Counted from the stretch's first letter, positions 27,041 to 37,657 are shown. The stretch is DNA of 64,000 bases from Nitrospira sp. (GCA_024998595.1 JACOEK010000001.1:558001-622000), one strand, 5' to 3'. A program made the numbers and translations. Notes: generated by a model from the letters alone, not told the origin.

Positions 27041-27616
27041 TTAGAAGGGCTGATTCTGTTGTTGGGCGCGGACCAATGTCAGGAAGTGAGAGAGGGCTTT
27101 GGTCATGCGCTCTGCGTGAGAGGCGGAGCGAAAGAGCAGCGTGTCTTCAGGAAACTGGCCTTTCACTTCCGAGACTGCTCCGGTGCAGAAGCTGGTCTTC
27201 AGGATGCAGGGGCCGTTGGTATTGCACGAGATGCGAACCCCATATAGAACCAGGTTGTTCTCCCGAGTGTCCTGGCCCTGGTATGCGAAGGTGTCGATAT
27301 CCTGGAGATTAAAATGAGTGAACCCGGTGTTGACCTCGTCATGCCCGTGGTTCAATTCGATTGTGCCAAGTCTGGTTCCCGTCGGAATTACACTATACAC
27401 TTCGGTAATCTTGGTGGGCTTCCCAGCTTTGGGATTCCGGCAGCTCAGGCTCCGCACAAACCCATGCGTATTGGCCATGTCGCTGATGAACTGCACGGTG
27501 TCGTCGAGGGATTGACTGAATCCTGCGGTTGGTACGAGAACCCCACAGACAAAGGCCACGGCCAGACTGACTTTCTGGAACCATCCGCGCCGCAAATTCA
27601 CATGTTTCTTCTGCAT
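27041..27616 (-). CDS. Exported protein of unknown function
   Basis: 191 residues. Signal peptide VSLAVAFVCGVLVPTAGFSQ with likely cleavage after GFS. The mature part (TVQFISDMANTHGFVRSLSC...) has four Cys (SLSC, RISC, GPC and SFC) that could pair in the periplasm. A good ribosome-binding site (AGGGAG) precedes the ATG. No family recognised. Its C-terminal half is mixed alpha/beta with a hydrophobic helix near the end (ALSHFLTLVRA). Confidence 0.7.
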   Translation of the reverse strand: MQKKHVNLRRGWFQKVSLAVAFVCGVLVPTAGFSQSLDDTVQFISDMANTHGFVRSLSCRNPKAGKPTKITEVYSVIPTGTRLGTIELNHGHDEVNTGFTHFNLQDIDTFAYQGQDTRENNLVLYGVRISCNTNGPCILKTSFCTGAVSEVKGQFPEDTLLFRSASHAERMTKALSHFLTLVRAQQQNQPF

Positions 27617-27778
27617 GGTCCATCTCCCTCATAACCTGCAGGGACCTTGTCCCTGAGGTGCCCTAACGTACTGAACCTGCCGGCGTAGTGCAATCCGTAC
27701 GTATGCACAGCATCTGACCACTCAGGAGGCACCCGGGGCAGCTCCATCACGTCCACAGAAGCATCCCCGAGGCAGGAA

Positions 27779-28669
27779 TCACACGACGTCTTGGGCGATT
27801 TCGGCCGGAGTAGTAGGGAAGACAGCTGGATCGATGGGCATAATCGGCGAAAGATCGATTTGTTCAGCGATGGAGCCGAACCGGAAGGTGTTCATCAAGG
27901 TGGACATGCGGAATTCCATCTTGTCCAGATTCATATAGTGGAACATTTTGGACAGGAACGGGCCTTCCATATGCGGTTGGTGAGGATCGAGTTCCCACGG
28001 ATGAAAGTACATGACGAGGGGGCGACCTTTTTGTTCAATCCTCCGCATCAGCCCGCATAGAGCTGGGAACGGCAACAGCCGGAAATAGCTTCCGCCGGCA
28101 ATAGGGATCCGGACTCCTCCCAGATTGACCGTCGATGGAGGAACTTCCCAAATGGGTCCCGAGGAGGTTTGCTTGAGATGGTGCCAGGGATCTGATCCGG
28201 GAAGACCACAATGATCGTGCCGAATGGGAACGACGCTGGAATCGTAGGTATAACCTTCTTCCGCCAGAATCGGCAACGCCCACAGAGTTTCACGCGTAAT
28301 GGTGAAGCCTGGTGCGCGATATCCCTGGACCGGAGCCCCTGTGAGGTCTTCCAATATCTGTTTTGCTTGTCTCACGTCGGCGCGGAACAAATCGGGCGTT
28401 TGGGCCGTGACTAACTCATGCCCATATCCGTGAGATGCGATTTCATGTCCGCATTCGGCAATTTGTTTGATCAGACCGGGGTGCCGCTCGGCGACCCAAC
28501 CCAGAACAAAAAACGTAGCTTTGGTTTCATACCGTGCGAGTAGATCCAGCACCTTGCAAGTGTTGGCGGTCACACGGCTTTCAAAAGCCCCCCAGTGTCG
28601 CCGGCGAATAGGCGAATCAAACCGTGAAACCTGGAAATGTTCTTCGATGTCGAATGTCAGGCAATGCAC
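27779..28669 (-). CDS. Polysaccharide deacetylase, PEP-CTERM-locus (DUF3473) type
   Basis: About 296 residues from GTG 28669, which has AAGGA 8 bases upstream; the frame opens at 28783 but the first conserved residues are HCLTFDIEEHFQ. NodB-homology domain: the metal-binding Asp is in TFDIEEHFQ, the HxxxH in SHGYGHEL, then GYRAPGFTIT, DSSVVPIRH, and a C-terminal YFHPWELDPHQP of the DUF3473 subfamily. Family members sit with exosortase/EPS loci and remove acetyl groups from exopolysaccharide. No exosortase or glycosyltransferase is in this window. Confidence 0.88.
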   Translation of the reverse strand: MHCLTFDIEEHFQVSRFDSPIRRRHWGAFESRVTANTCKVLDLLARYETKATFFVLGWVAERHPGLIKQIAECGHEIASHGYGHELVTAQTPDLFRADVRQAKQILEDLTGAPVQGYRAPGFTITRETLWALPILAEEGYTYDSSVVPIRHDHCGLPGSDPWHHLKQTSSGPIWEVPPSTVNLGGVRIPIAGGSYFRLLPFPALCGLMRRIEQKGRPLVMYFHPWELDPHQPHMEGPFLSKMFHYMNLDKMEFRMSTLMNTFRFGSIAEQIDLSPIMPIDPAVFPTTPAEIAQDVV

Positions 28670-28766
28670 AGCTGTAATCCTTAGGTGTAGGGTTTTGCCT
28701 ACTGGCTGGGGTGGGTAAGGGTTAGCATGCTGACGGTGGAGAGATGCCCCTTTCGACCCGCTTTGT

Positions 28767-28796
28767 ATACTATGTGTACGCAACGAAGTAAAGCAA
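28767..28796 (-). promoter_or_regulatory. Possible promoter of the deacetylase gene
   Basis: On the minus strand, TTGCTT (28791-28796) and TAGTAT (28767-28772) with an 18-base spacer. The predicted leader is about 90 bases. It is the best candidate in the 302-base gap 28670-28971. Confidence 0.35.
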
Positions 28797-28891
28797 AGTT
28801 TAAGCCACTATTTTTCAGTAGGTATTTCAATGGGATAATCAGAAATTCGTGGCACGAACGGAGGACGTGTATCGGAGAAGTCTTACAAGAG

Positions 28892-28927
28892 GTATCTGAA
28901 AAGATACATGCGCACCTGCGACAGGTG
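28892..28927. terminator. Tandem small hairpins at the end of the kinase operon
   Basis: Two short inverted repeats: GTATCT-GAAA-AGATAC (28892-28907) and CACCTG-CGA-CAGGTG (28913-28927), about 45 bases beyond the stop of the minus-strand operon. The rest of the 302-base gap (28670-28971) shows only the putative deacetylase promoter. Confidence 0.35.
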
Positions 28928-28971
28928 AATCACGAGACGCGGCGCATAGGGTAGAGATGAGATGTTGTTTG

Positions 28972-30219
28972 TCAGGCGGCCGGTCTTTTTCTTTCGCTGT
29001 CTGCCAGTTGTTGCTGAAGTGGCACGGTGAACCGGAAGGTGGACCCTGAACCCGGCTCACTTTCCGCTCCGATATGTCCTCCCATTAACTCCACCAGTTG
29101 TTTGCAAATGGCCAGTCCCAATCCCGTTCCTCCGTACTTCCTCGTTGTGGATCCATCCGCTTGCACGAAGGGCTGGAATAATTTACCGAATGCGCTGGGT
29201 GCAATCCCGATGCCGTTATCGACAACGGAGAATCGGACATGACTAATGCGGTCCGCATTCGATGACGAATCGGCATATCTGGTGGTGGGAAACTCGAGAC
29301 GCTGCTCCGGAGGCCGTTGGTCCAGATCGACCACGATGGAAACCGTTCCGCGATCGCTGAATTTGATCGCGTTCGCAAGCAAGTTGCTGAGCACCTGCTG
29401 CAGGCGTGTCGGATCCCCACATAACGCGGCCGGCACATCCTCCGCAATCTGAGAGTGAAGGATGAGACCTTTGCGCTGCGCACGCTCTGCGAACAAAGCC
29501 AGGACTCGATCAACAAACTTCGGCAGGTCAAAGTCCAGCAACTCGAGGGACAGTTTGCCGGATTCGATTTTTGAAAAATCGAGAATGTCATTAATGATGA
29601 CCATCAAGGAATCGCCCGAGGAACGGATCGTTTGTGCACAATCCAGCTGTTCTGGCGTCAGGTCGGTTTCGAGGAGCCAGTCGGTCATGCCGAGCACGCC
29701 GTTCATCGGGGTGCGAATTTCATGGCTCATCGTGGCAAGGAATTCGGATTTGAGCCGGGCCCCTTCCATCGCCGCATCGCGAGCTTGCGTCAGAGTAGCC
29801 TGGCTGGCTCGCAGCTCCTGAAGTACCTGATTGGCTCGAACCATATAGCGGATGCGGTGGGTTAAGAGCATGGCGTTCAAAGGTTTGACGATAAAATCCG
29901 TCGCGCCGGCATCATACGCTTTGGTGATCGATTCAAAGTCGTCCAGACCGGTCATGATGAGAATCGGAGTATGTTCGCCTCCTGGCAACTGTCGCAAAGC
30001 TGCACAAGTTTGAAAGCCATCCATCTCTGGCATCATCACATCGAGTAGCACTACATCTGGAGGGCATTGCTGAAAGGCTGCGCAGGCTTCGCGCCCGTTC
30101 TCAGCCTCCTCGACCACCCACCCGGCCTGTTCCAGGGCCTCGCGAGCAAACATGCGGATAATGATGTCGTCGTCCGTAATCAACGCATAGGGCGATCGTT
30201 CCGATGTGAGCGGGTTCAT
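28972..30219 (-). CDS. Receiver-histidine kinase protein (REC-HisKA-HATPase)
   Basis: 415 residues, soluble. N-terminal receiver domain (1-125) with phospho-acceptor Asp60 ([11 protein letters not shown]) and Lys112 (VKPL); a short coiled segment; HisKA with His166 in [11 protein letters not shown]; HATPase_c with DNGIGI and GGTGLGLAI. Receiver-first kinases take a phosphoryl signal or protein cue and pass it on. Its start overlaps the upstream hybrid kinase by 4 bases (ATGA), with an AAGGAG before it. It has no HPt or output domain, so it is probably an intermediate in the same relay. Confidence 0.9.
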   Translation of the reverse strand: MNPLTSERSPYALITDDDIIIRMFAREALEQAGWVVEEAENGREACAAFQQCPPDVVLLDVMMPEMDGFQTCAALRQLPGGEHTPILIMTGLDDFESITKAYDAGATDFIVKPLNAMLLTHRIRYMVRANQVLQELRASQATLTQARDAAMEGARLKSEFLATMSHEIRTPMNGVLGMTDWLLETDLTPEQLDCAQTIRSSGDSLMVIINDILDFSKIESGKLSLELLDFDLPKFVDRVLALFAERAQRKGLILHSQIAEDVPAALCGDPTRLQQVLSNLLANAIKFSDRGTVSIVVDLDQRPPEQRLEFPTTRYADSSSNADRISHVRFSVVDNGIGIAPSAFGKLFQPFVQADGSTTRKYGGTGLGLAICKQLVELMGGHIGAESEPGSGSTFRFTVPLQQQLADSERKRPAA

Positions 30220-33200
30220 GATGATTTCTCCTTGGCGATCTCGTTTCGAAAGACGGCACAGGCGGTAGCATATGCGGACTGTAATTCGTCCAAAATGCGA
30301 TCGGCATCGATCAGGTTCTTTTGAGCCCCCATCACTTCAAGCTCTTTACATCGGGCGGCTACCGCAAGGGCTCCAAGCTGGGCGCTGCTCGATTTGAGGC
30401 GGTGCGCAACGGCTTGCAGTCCTGCGGGATCGTTTGCGCGAATCGCCTTCTGCAAGGCGTCCACACTATCGCGTGAATTATCGAGATATTTGCGAAGAAC
30501 CGAAGCCAGCACATCGGGCCGGTTCGGTCGTTGTAAGGCGCGAATGCCGTCGAGGGCCTTGGGGTCCATGCTGGGTGTGGCTGCGGTGCTGCTCGTTGCG
30601 GGGACGGTCCCAGTGTGCGGTGAATCGCCATTCACCTGATTTGAAGTCTCCTGTCCCAAGACTGGTGTGGAGTTCTGGCCGGGCGCCTTCCTGTCCAGCC
30701 ATTTCTGCACGATAGTCTGCAATTGCACCTGCGTATAAGGTTTAGTCAGATAGTCATCCATGCCGGCCGCGAGACATTGTTCTCGGTCGCCTTGCATGGC
30801 ATTCGCGGTCAACGCAATGATGGTGAGCCTTTGCTGTCCCGATGAAGCTTCGTGGCGGCGAATTTCTCCTGTGGCCGTCAGGCCATCCATCTCGGGCATC
30901 TGACAGTCCATGAGTACGAGATCAAAGTGGCTGCGCGCGGCCAATTCCATAGCTTGCCGGCCGTTTTCCGCCATCTCGACCTGGTAGCCGAGTAGTTCCA
31001 ACATACCGACCGCGACTTCGCGGTTCACCGGGCTATCTTCAGCTACGAGAATCCTGGCCGAAGGGTGGCCCGCTCCATTGGCATTCGGTGCGGCAGCTGA
31101 TGGAAGCGGTTGCGACGGACAATAACTATGTTCGTGGGTGAACTGCGGTTTCGGAAGTTCCGGATACGAAGTCAGGCCGGAGGCCGTTCCCGCACCGAGA
31201 GGTTGCAGTTCTAATCGCGCCGTAAACGAAAATGTCGAGCCGCGTCCTGGTTCACTTTCAACGGTGATTGCTCCACCCATCAGCCCCACCAGTTGTTTGG
31301 CGATGGACAGCCCGAGTCCTGTCCCGCCGTATCGTCTGGTGGTTGAGCCATCGGCCTGCGCGAAGGCATCAAAGATCCGCAATTTTGCCGCAGCGGGTAT
31401 GCCGATGCCGGTGTCGGTGACCGAAATGCGGAGCTGTGCATGGGTAGGAGTGCCACTCACATAGCCGGCCGTCAGCGAAATGGCCCCGGCTTCCGTAAAC
31501 TTCATGGCGTTGCCCAGAAGATTCATCAGGATTTGACGGAGTCTGACCGGATCGCCCTTCAAGTAACGCGGGACAGTTTCGTCGATCTGTTGAGTCAGAC
31601 GAAGGTGTTTGCGCCGGGCGGCCTCCATGAAGAGCTCGAGCGATTCGTCCAGCAGTTGCGACAAGTCGAATTCGACACATTCCAGATCCAGTTTGCCCGC
31701 TTCGATCTTTGAGAAATCGAGAATATCGTTGATGATGGCGAGAAGGGTTCTTCCCGACCGGTGAACGGTCGATGCGAGGTGTCGTTGCTTGTCCGTCAGA
31801 GTGCTGTTGAGCAAGAGCTCGGTCGTTCCAAGCACGCCGTTCATGGGCGTACGAATTTCGTGACTCATATTGGCGAGAAATTCGCTCTTGGCCTTGCTGG
31901 CTGCTTCTGCGGCCTCCTTTGCCGCGCGGAGTTCTTCCTCGGTGCGTTTGCGGTCGGTGGTATCGATATGGATGCCGACCATACGCGCGGCCACTCCATA
32001 CATGTCCCGGATGAGGCTGCCGCGGGATAAGATCCAACGGTACGATCCATCCCGATGCTGGAGCCGATGTTCGATCTCAAACTGGGATTTATCGCCATCC
32101 AAGCAGGATTGGATGGTCTGATGCACTCGCGGTTGGTCTTCCGAGTGAATCCGGGATCGCCATTCATCGAATGCATTAGGGAGGGTCGTGTCGTCATAGC
32201 CGATCTGATTCTTCCACTGCGGAGAGAAGTAGACTGTGTCGGTGGCAAGGTTCCAATCCCAGATCCCGATGTGCGAGCCTTGTACCGTCATCGTGAGTCG
32301 GGCTTCGCTGGTGCGCAAGGCTTCTTCCGCTTGTTTACGCTCTGAAATATCCACGACAAAGGCTGTGAACGAATAGGCATTTTCCAGGCGGAGAGGGGTG
32401 ACGGCCAGTTCGATCGGAAATTCTGTGCCGTCCCGTCGCAGGGCGGTAATTTCGATTCGTTTGTTGAGGATCGGACCTTCCCCGGTTTGAAAGAACTGCT
32501 TGAGCCCGCGCCGATGGGCCTCTCGCTGAGCGGGGGGAATAATGGTCTCCGCCATCAAACGACCGACAGCTTCCTGTCGAGTCCACCCGAATGTCTGTTC
32601 AGCCTGAGTATTCCATCCGGTAATGCGTCCCTGCTCGTCCATGCTGATTACTGAACTGAGTGCAGTGTCGATAATTAATCTGGTGCGCCCCTCGCTCTTG
32701 CGCAAGGCTCCTTCGGCACTGAGACGCTCGACCGCTTCCAGGGCTAAGGACACCAACGAAGCGATGGCATAACTGAATTGCTGTTCCTCGAGCATCCATG
32801 AGCGAGGCGACCCCACATGCTCATTGCAGAGTACCCCGACTAGTTTCCCTTTGAAGCGGATGGGAATATCGAGCAGGGCGCCGATTCCTAGCGGGGTTAA
32901 ATAGTCGTCGGTGAACTCGGAGGTACGAGGATCCGTCCGCGCGTCAGACGCGTCGATGACACGTTCCGTGAGAAGTTCTCGGAAATATCCCGGAAAGTGC
33001 TCTGCGAGGAGTTCCACGCCGGAGGAATGTATGTTGGCAGACACATCGTAGAGATCCTTGCAGGTAATGGCATGGTGATCCTCGCGCAGCAGCCAGATGC
33101 TACAACGGGCGACTCCGAGGGTCGCGGCTGTGACGCGAGTAATTTCTTTCAATGCCGGTTCCAGCACGCCGCTTTGAATGATGCTATTGCTTGTCAGACC

Positions 33201-33857
33201 AAAGAGTGCGGCCTGATGTTGCCGCAATAAATGTTCCGTATGGCGACGAACATCCTCCGCCTGCTTTCGCTCCGAAGTGTCCCGAAAAACCAGCACGGCT
33301 CCGGCAGCCTGACTGTCCCGCTCAATGGGGGCCAGCACGCAGGAAACGGGAAACGAACGGCCGGTGATCGAAGTGAGAATGCCGTCATCGGTTCTGAACG
33401 AATGCCCTTGAGCCGTTTCATCCAGAAGCATTTGGGTGAAGATCGGCTCCGTGAGATTCGTGCCATAGGAGAGGGAAATCATGTCCGGCAGGCGTCGCCC
33501 CACGACCTCTGCTTCGGTGAGTCCCCACAAGCGCTGCCCTTCAGGATTCAGCAGCACAATGTCCCAGTTCCGATCCACGACGCAGAGCCCGTCACCCATT
33601 GAGCGAAGTACCGTTTGTAACTTGTCTCGTTCCTCGGTAAGCCGGCTTTCCGATGTTCGGCGGAGTTGCTCATTCAACTCCTGCATTTCTTTTGCGGAAA
33701 GGTCGATCGAACGTTCGAGCAGTTCCCGTCCTTGATCGGATTCGACGTAGCTCCGGCTCACCCGTTCGAGCAGTTGCTGCCAGGCCTCGAGAGAGGCCGG
33801 CGCTGCGGCCTGTTCCAATCCCAACCGCTTCAGTTGTCGTGTGAGCAGCGGATGCAT
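30216..33857 (-). CDS. PAS/GAF hybrid histidine kinase with receiver and HPt
   Basis: 1213 residues, no membrane segment. A 75-residue helical start ([13 protein letters not shown]...[20 protein letters not shown]), PAS (about 80-200), GAF (about 215-375), PAS (about 390-510), PAS with PAC (about 515-635), HisKA (His in [14 protein letters not shown]), HATPase_c ([15 protein letters not shown]), receiver (about 930-1045; Asp in [11 protein letters not shown]) and a C-terminal HPt (His in [13 protein letters not shown]). A complete multistep phosphorelay in one chain. It starts 5 bases after the FIST gene stop, without its own ribosome-binding site, so it depends on coupled translation. The helical N-terminus also occurs in kinases linked to FIST/NosP sensors. 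Confidence 0.93.
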   Translation of the reverse strand: MHPLLTRQLKRLGLEQAAAPASLEAWQQLLERVSRSYVESDQGRELLERSIDLSAKEMQELNEQLRRTSESRLTEERDKLQTVLRSMGDGLCVVDRNWDIVLLNPEGQRLWGLTEAEVVGRRLPDMISLSYGTNLTEPIFTQMLLDETAQGHSFRTDDGILTSITGRSFPVSCVLAPIERDSQAAGAVLVFRDTSERKQAEDVRRHTEHLLRQHQAALFGLTSNSIIQSGVLEPALKEITRVTAATLGVARCSIWLLREDHHAITCKDLYDVSANIHSSGVELLAEHFPGYFRELLTERVIDASDARTDPRTSEFTDDYLTPLGIGALLDIPIRFKGKLVGVLCNEHVGSPRSWMLEEQQFSYAIASLVSLALEAVERLSAEGALRKSEGRTRLIIDTALSSVISMDEQGRITGWNTQAEQTFGWTRQEAVGRLMAETIIPPAQREAHRRGLKQFFQTGEGPILNKRIEITALRRDGTEFPIELAVTPLRLENAYSFTAFVVDISERKQAEEALRTSEARLTMTVQGSHIGIWDWNLATDTVYFSPQWKNQIGYDDTTLPNAFDEWRSRIHSEDQPRVHQTIQSCLDGDKSQFEIEHRLQHRDGSYRWILSRGSLIRDMYGVAARMVGIHIDTTDRKRTEEELRAAKEAAEAASKAKSEFLANMSHEIRTPMNGVLGTTELLLNSTLTDKQRHLASTVHRSGRTLLAIINDILDFSKIEAGKLDLECVEFDLSQLLDESLELFMEAARRKHLRLTQQIDETVPRYLKGDPVRLRQILMNLLGNAMKFTEAGAISLTAGYVSGTPTHAQLRISVTDTGIGIPAAAKLRIFDAFAQADGSTTRRYGGTGLGLSIAKQLVGLMGGAITVESEPGRGSTFSFTARLELQPLGAGTASGLTSYPELPKPQFTHEHSYCPSQPLPSAAAPNANGAGHPSARILVAEDSPVNREVAVGMLELLGYQVEMAENGRQAMELAARSHFDLVLMDCQMPEMDGLTATGEIRRHEASSGQQRLTIIALTANAMQGDREQCLAAGMDDYLTKPYTQVQLQTIVQKWLDRKAPGQNSTPVLGQETSNQVNGDSPHTGTVPATSSTAATPSMDPKALDGIRALQRPNRPDVLASVLRKYLDNSRDSVDALQKAIRANDPAGLQAVAHRLKSSSAQLGALAVAARCKELEVMGAQKNLIDADRILDELQSAYATACAVFRNEIAKEKSS

Positions 33858-33862
33858 AGCAA

Positions 33863-35011
33863 TTAGAATTCGGTAATCGTGGTCAACGTCATGGTTTGGT
33901 TATGGAGATCACAGGCTCCGCTGGCATAAGGGGAAATTTCCCCATACGAATAAAAGCCGACTTGGCTGCTTCCGTTCGGCAGAATGTCCAGCGTCGCCTC
34001 AATCTCTTCTTCCGTTCGTTCCCCGAGCACCAAGCGTCGACCGACACAACTGATAGCGATCGAAAGGGTGGGAGACGAGGTGCCTGCCTGCTCCTGGTTA
34101 TGGAGGGTGAGGGTTGCCGCTTCGGAGGCGCCTTGGATCAAGCGGTCAAAGTTGGCGCGCATCAACTGGGCGAGAACGCCTTCCGGCAGATCACCGGCGA
34201 AGGTCATGGATTGTGCGGCTTCATCCACGGCCAGGATGGTGCGAACCAGGACTTTCCCATCCGTGTTGGAGGATCTGATGGCGAGAGGAAAGAGAAGTCC
34301 TGTGGCCGGCAGACCGCTGGCGCGGTCACCGAGATACTCTTTGTAGAGTTGTAGCGCCGGGCGCCCATCCAGTTCATAGAGAATGTTCCCGTCGGATTTG
34401 GTCACTTTCCGCTCAGGACCGAACTTATCCCAACCTCCCTTTGAGCCGTGCCCTAGTCGAATATGGTCGCCATAGAAGCCGACGGCGGTCACATAACCGC
34501 TTTGAGGCGCTCGATCTTTTATGACCCACGTCCGCTTGAAGTCAGTCCCGTCACCAGCCAGCCCGCCGGTCACGACGACATCGCCCCCCAGAGTGTCGTT
34601 CAATCCCTTCACGAGTTCGCTGCCATTGACGTTCAGCCCGTCAGAGAGCACCAACACCCCTCGAAGCGCGGGCTGATGAAGGCTGGCGGCAATGGCGCGT
34701 CCTGCAGCATAGGAATCTTTGGGCGTGTGAACCGCCGCGTGAGTGGTGAGGAGGCGCGACTTGTCAAAGCGCACCGCGGCAACGACCAGGCTGTCATCCG
34801 AGATTTCGGAACCGTGAATTTCTCCAGCCGTGGAGCAGCCCATCACGTGGCTGCGAGGGCAGGCATCTAATATCTCCTGGATGAGAGCCGGCCGGTCGAT
34901 CACACGTGAACCTCCGAACAGTAAAAGGAGGCTGGTCTCCGAATCGAGGGCGGCCAGTTTAGCCGGAAGGCCGGACTGACCGGGCTTGAGACAGGTGGTC
35001 GCGACATGCAT
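33863..35011 (-). CDS. FIST-domain sensor protein, NosP-like
   Basis: 382 residues. FIST_N (about 20-220) shows VMGCSTAGEI, the typical core of the family, and GLAGDGTDF; FIST_C covers about 225-370 and ends with FYSYGEISPY and CDLHNQTMTLTTI, a pattern characteristic of NosP-type proteins. NosP proteins are haem-binding nitric-oxide sensors that control a partner histidine kinase usually encoded next door. That partner gene is right downstream (5 bases). Haem or NO binding here is an inference from the family; no ligand can be read from the sequence. The start has AAGGAG 8 bases before ATG. Confidence 0.88.
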   Translation of the reverse strand: MHVATTCLKPGQSGLPAKLAALDSETSLLLLFGGSRVIDRPALIQEILDACPRSHVMGCSTAGEIHGSEISDDSLVVAAVRFDKSRLLTTHAAVHTPKDSYAAGRAIAASLHQPALRGVLVLSDGLNVNGSELVKGLNDTLGGDVVVTGGLAGDGTDFKRTWVIKDRAPQSGYVTAVGFYGDHIRLGHGSKGGWDKFGPERKVTKSDGNILYELDGRPALQLYKEYLGDRASGLPATGLLFPLAIRSSNTDGKVLVRTILAVDEAAQSMTFAGDLPEGVLAQLMRANFDRLIQGASEAATLTLHNQEQAGTSSPTLSIAISCVGRRLVLGERTEEEIEATLDILPNGSSQVGFYSYGEISPYASGACDLHNQTMTLTTITEF

Positions 35012-35026
35012 GGGGGCGTCTCCTTG

Positions 35027-36763
35027 TTAACGGTGAGGGTGCGGCAGCGTCTCTGTGGATGAGATGGATTGATCCGACGCGCTCGATCGAACTGCGGTGG
35101 CATCGGATGAGATCGTAAACCAGAAGGTGGAACCCGCTCCGGACGCACTGGTGAGTCCCAGGTGTCCGCCCATCATGCCGACGAGTTGCTTCACAATCGC
35201 CAGGCCGAGTCCCGTCCCGCCGTATTTTCTCGTGGTTGACCCGTCGGCCTGGGCAAAGGAATCGAAGATTCGATCCTGAGCGTCCTGCGGAATGCCGATC
35301 CCTGTGTCGGACACCTCAATGCGCACATGTCCGGGGTGGCTCCCATCGATAGTTGCTGAGATTGCAATACGTCCGGTTGCCGTGAATTTGAGGGCATTGC
35401 TGATGAGGTTAGTCAGGATCTGTCGGAGTCGGTGGGGGTCTCCGTGGAAGGTGACGGGACTGTCTTGCGCGATGGTGACCGTCAGCGTCAGCCCTTTTTT
35501 CAGCGCCTGTTCATGGAAGATCGTCGAGGTTTCGATCAGGAGCTGCCGCAAATCAAAGGGGATATGTTCCAGCACCAAGCGGCCGGCTTCGATCTTCGAA
35601 AAATCCAGGATGTCGTTGATGATGTGCAGTAAGTTGGTTCCAGATGTGTGTGCCGTATCAGCATATCGCCGTTGTTTCTCGTTGAGCGTGGTTGCGAGGA
35701 GCAACTCGGTCATGCCGAGCACCCCGTTCATCGGAGTTCTGATCTCGTGACTCATGTTCGCCAGGAATTGGGACTTGGCCTGACTGGCCGCTTCCGCGGC
35801 GTCCTTTGCCCGCCGAAGGGCTTCCTCCTGCTGCTTACGCTCGGAAATGTCCTGAATGAAGGTGGTGAACTGTTGAGCTCCGCCGATCGCCAGGCAACTG
35901 GTGGCGATTTCAACGGGAAATTCCTGCCCGGAACCGGTCCGGCCGACACTCTCCACACGGCGGTTGAGAATCGCTCCGGGAACGAATCCGGAAAGGACGA
36001 CTCCGGCCTCGGCAGCGGATGAAGATTGGGCCGTGGATAGATACGTGGTCAGGGGTTGTCCGATGGCGTCGGTGCGGGAAATGTCAAACATGAATTCGGC
36101 CTGGGTGTTCCAGTCGGTAATGATTCCCGAGGCATTCGTGGTGACTACGGCGTCGAGGGCGGTTTCGATGATCATCCGGGTGCGGGCCTCGCTCTGCAGG
36201 GCTTCCTCGCGCGAAAGTTCATTCACTCGCCAAAAATAAAGCAGCGCCGCGCATTGAGCCAGGATGAAACTGCCGTGAATCAGTGCCCAGGTCCACGGAT
36301 GTGCCTGGCCTTCGTCGTGGACGTACACCATGTCCGGAAAGAGGGTGCCGATGATCCCGTGATCGATGACGATGAACTGCAGACCGACCAAAAAAGGGAG
36401 CCAGTCCTGGTACAGCACGATCACGGACATCATGACGAAGAAATGAAAGTGCAGCTCGATTCGCCCTCCCGAGAGATGCACGAGAAGAGCCGAGGCCGTC
36501 ACCAATCCATAGGTAGCAATGGCAGCTTGAAGTCGACGGCCGACGACGGGAAGTTGTGCTGCGATGGCGATGGCGCCGAGGAGGGCTCCGCCGCCCAGGT
36601 AGAGGCTTGGTCCGGTACCCATATAGGCGCCGTAGAGGGGAACACCAAGAACGTGGAGCCAGAGGATGTACAGAATACCCCGATGACGGACGGACCAGGC
36701 CGGCTCGTCCAGCGCATCTCCCTTCGGCAAAGCGGCTAAGAGGTTACTGAGAAATGAGTGCAT
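35027..36763 (-). CDS. Membrane sensor histidine kinase with His-rich transmembrane domain
   Basis: About 578 residues from ATG 36763 (TTG 36772 is the alternative). Six hydrophobic segments between about residues 28 and 180 carry conserved-looking histidines, notably GGRIELHFHFFV and IVIDHGIIG; then PAS (about 185-305), HisKA (His339 in [14 protein letters not shown]) and HATPase_c. It has no receiver or HPt, so it is an orthodox kinase that could phosphorylate the receivers encoded downstream. Fifteen bases separate it from the FIST gene. The membrane module resembles sensors attached to cyclic-di-GMP enzymes elsewhere; its ligand is unknown. Confidence 0.85.
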   Translation of the reverse strand: MHSFLSNLLAALPKGDALDEPAWSVRHRGILYILWLHVLGVPLYGAYMGTGPSLYLGGGALLGAIAIAAQLPVVGRRLQAAIATYGLVTASALLVHLSGGRIELHFHFFVMMSVIVLYQDWLPFLVGLQFIVIDHGIIGTLFPDMVYVHDEGQAHPWTWALIHGSFILAQCAALLYFWRVNELSREEALQSEARTRMIIETALDAVVTTNASGIITDWNTQAEFMFDISRTDAIGQPLTTYLSTAQSSSAAEAGVVLSGFVPGAILNRRVESVGRTGSGQEFPVEIATSCLAIGGAQQFTTFIQDISERKQQEEALRRAKDAAEAASQAKSQFLANMSHEIRTPMNGVLGMTELLLATTLNEKQRRYADTAHTSGTNLLHIINDILDFSKIEAGRLVLEHIPFDLRQLLIETSTIFHEQALKKGLTLTVTIAQDSPVTFHGDPHRLRQILTNLISNALKFTATGRIAISATIDGSHPGHVRIEVSDTGIGIPQDAQDRIFDSFAQADGSTTRKYGGTGLGLAIVKQLVGMMGGHLGLTSASGAGSTFWFTISSDATAVRSSASDQSISSTETLPHPHR

Positions 36764-36955
36764 GAATTTCAACGAGTTGCGCGTGCGGTCCGGATTCTGC
36801 CTTGTGCGCAGGTGTAAGTCCTGACCCGCCTGTATCGGCAGAAACTCGTTATAACTAAAGAGAAAACTGGGCAGGGAGGGGATGGAATCTAGTGCCTGAC
36901 AACCTGCCGGAAAGGAGAGCGAGGGTGTCTCGTCATTGGGCCGAGCGGTCTGTGG

Positions 36956-37657
36956 TCAGTGGTGGTGATGGCGGCATTCAGGGCTATGCACATGGGCCGG
37001 TGGTTCCTGCGTAGGCGGGGTCAGTTGTCCTGGAAGCACAATCCGTCCGGCTTCGTGTTGCTTGGTCAGATGTTCTGCGATCTCGGGGTGGAAGGTTTTG
37101 ACATAGCCGATCATACCGAGGAGAAAGCGGCGTGATTGGAAATCTTGGCCGGAAAATTCCGTCAGGAGCGCCAATGCGCGATCGAGAATTTCAGGAGCCG
37201 AGCCGGCGTCGGCAATCTGTTGAGGTTGCTGTTTGACGAAGGTGTCATATTCTTTTTTGAGACGCTCCGCAAAGACCGGCATCGGCGCAGCCGGCACGTG
37301 GAGAGGGCTGAGAGTGCGGCGCAACGCTTGGATTGCCGCAAACACCTCGGCATCCTGACCGTCCCGCCGGTCGTGGAAATAGCCGAAGGTGACGACTTCG
37401 ATCAGATTGAACAACGCGGCCGCTTTTTCTCCGCCAACCACGCTGAGCTGGCGATAGAGTTCCCGCCGTACCGGGGCGAATTGTTCACCCATACGTTTTT
37501 GCTGATAATCGCTGCCGGTATCCAAGTAGTCGCAGTCTGGGGGGCAGGCGATGCGGGTCAGGCGATGTTCGCCGCAACATTGGCTGCAAATCAGTCCGGT
37601 GAGGGCGGGACAGGAGCGTTTCCCTTTGCGCTGGTTACAATAGACACATCGGCTCAT
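36956..37657 (-). CDS. Cys-rich/His-tailed protein of unknown function
   Basis: 233 residues. The first 50 residues hold nine Cys in a zinc-finger-like layout (CVYCNQRKGKRSC, CSQCCGEH, CPPDCDYL), resembling a B-box or zinc-ribbon; the C-terminus ends HVHSPECRHHHH, a potential metal-binding tail. The middle is helical without known domains. Its start overlaps the stop of the upstream propeller gene by 4 bases (ATGA), so the two are coupled. A metal-handling or assembly role for the exported propeller is possible; I make no call. Confidence 0.7.
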   Translation of the reverse strand: MSRCVYCNQRKGKRSCPALTGLICSQCCGEHRLTRIACPPDCDYLDTGSDYQQKRMGEQFAPVRRELYRQLSVVGGEKAAALFNLIEVVTFGYFHDRRDGQDAEVFAAIQALRRTLSPLHVPAAPMPVFAERLKKEYDTFVKQQPQQIADAGSAPEILDRALALLTEFSGQDFQSRRFLLGMIGYVKTFHPEIAEHLTKQHEAGRIVLPGQLTPPTQEPPAHVHSPECRHHHH

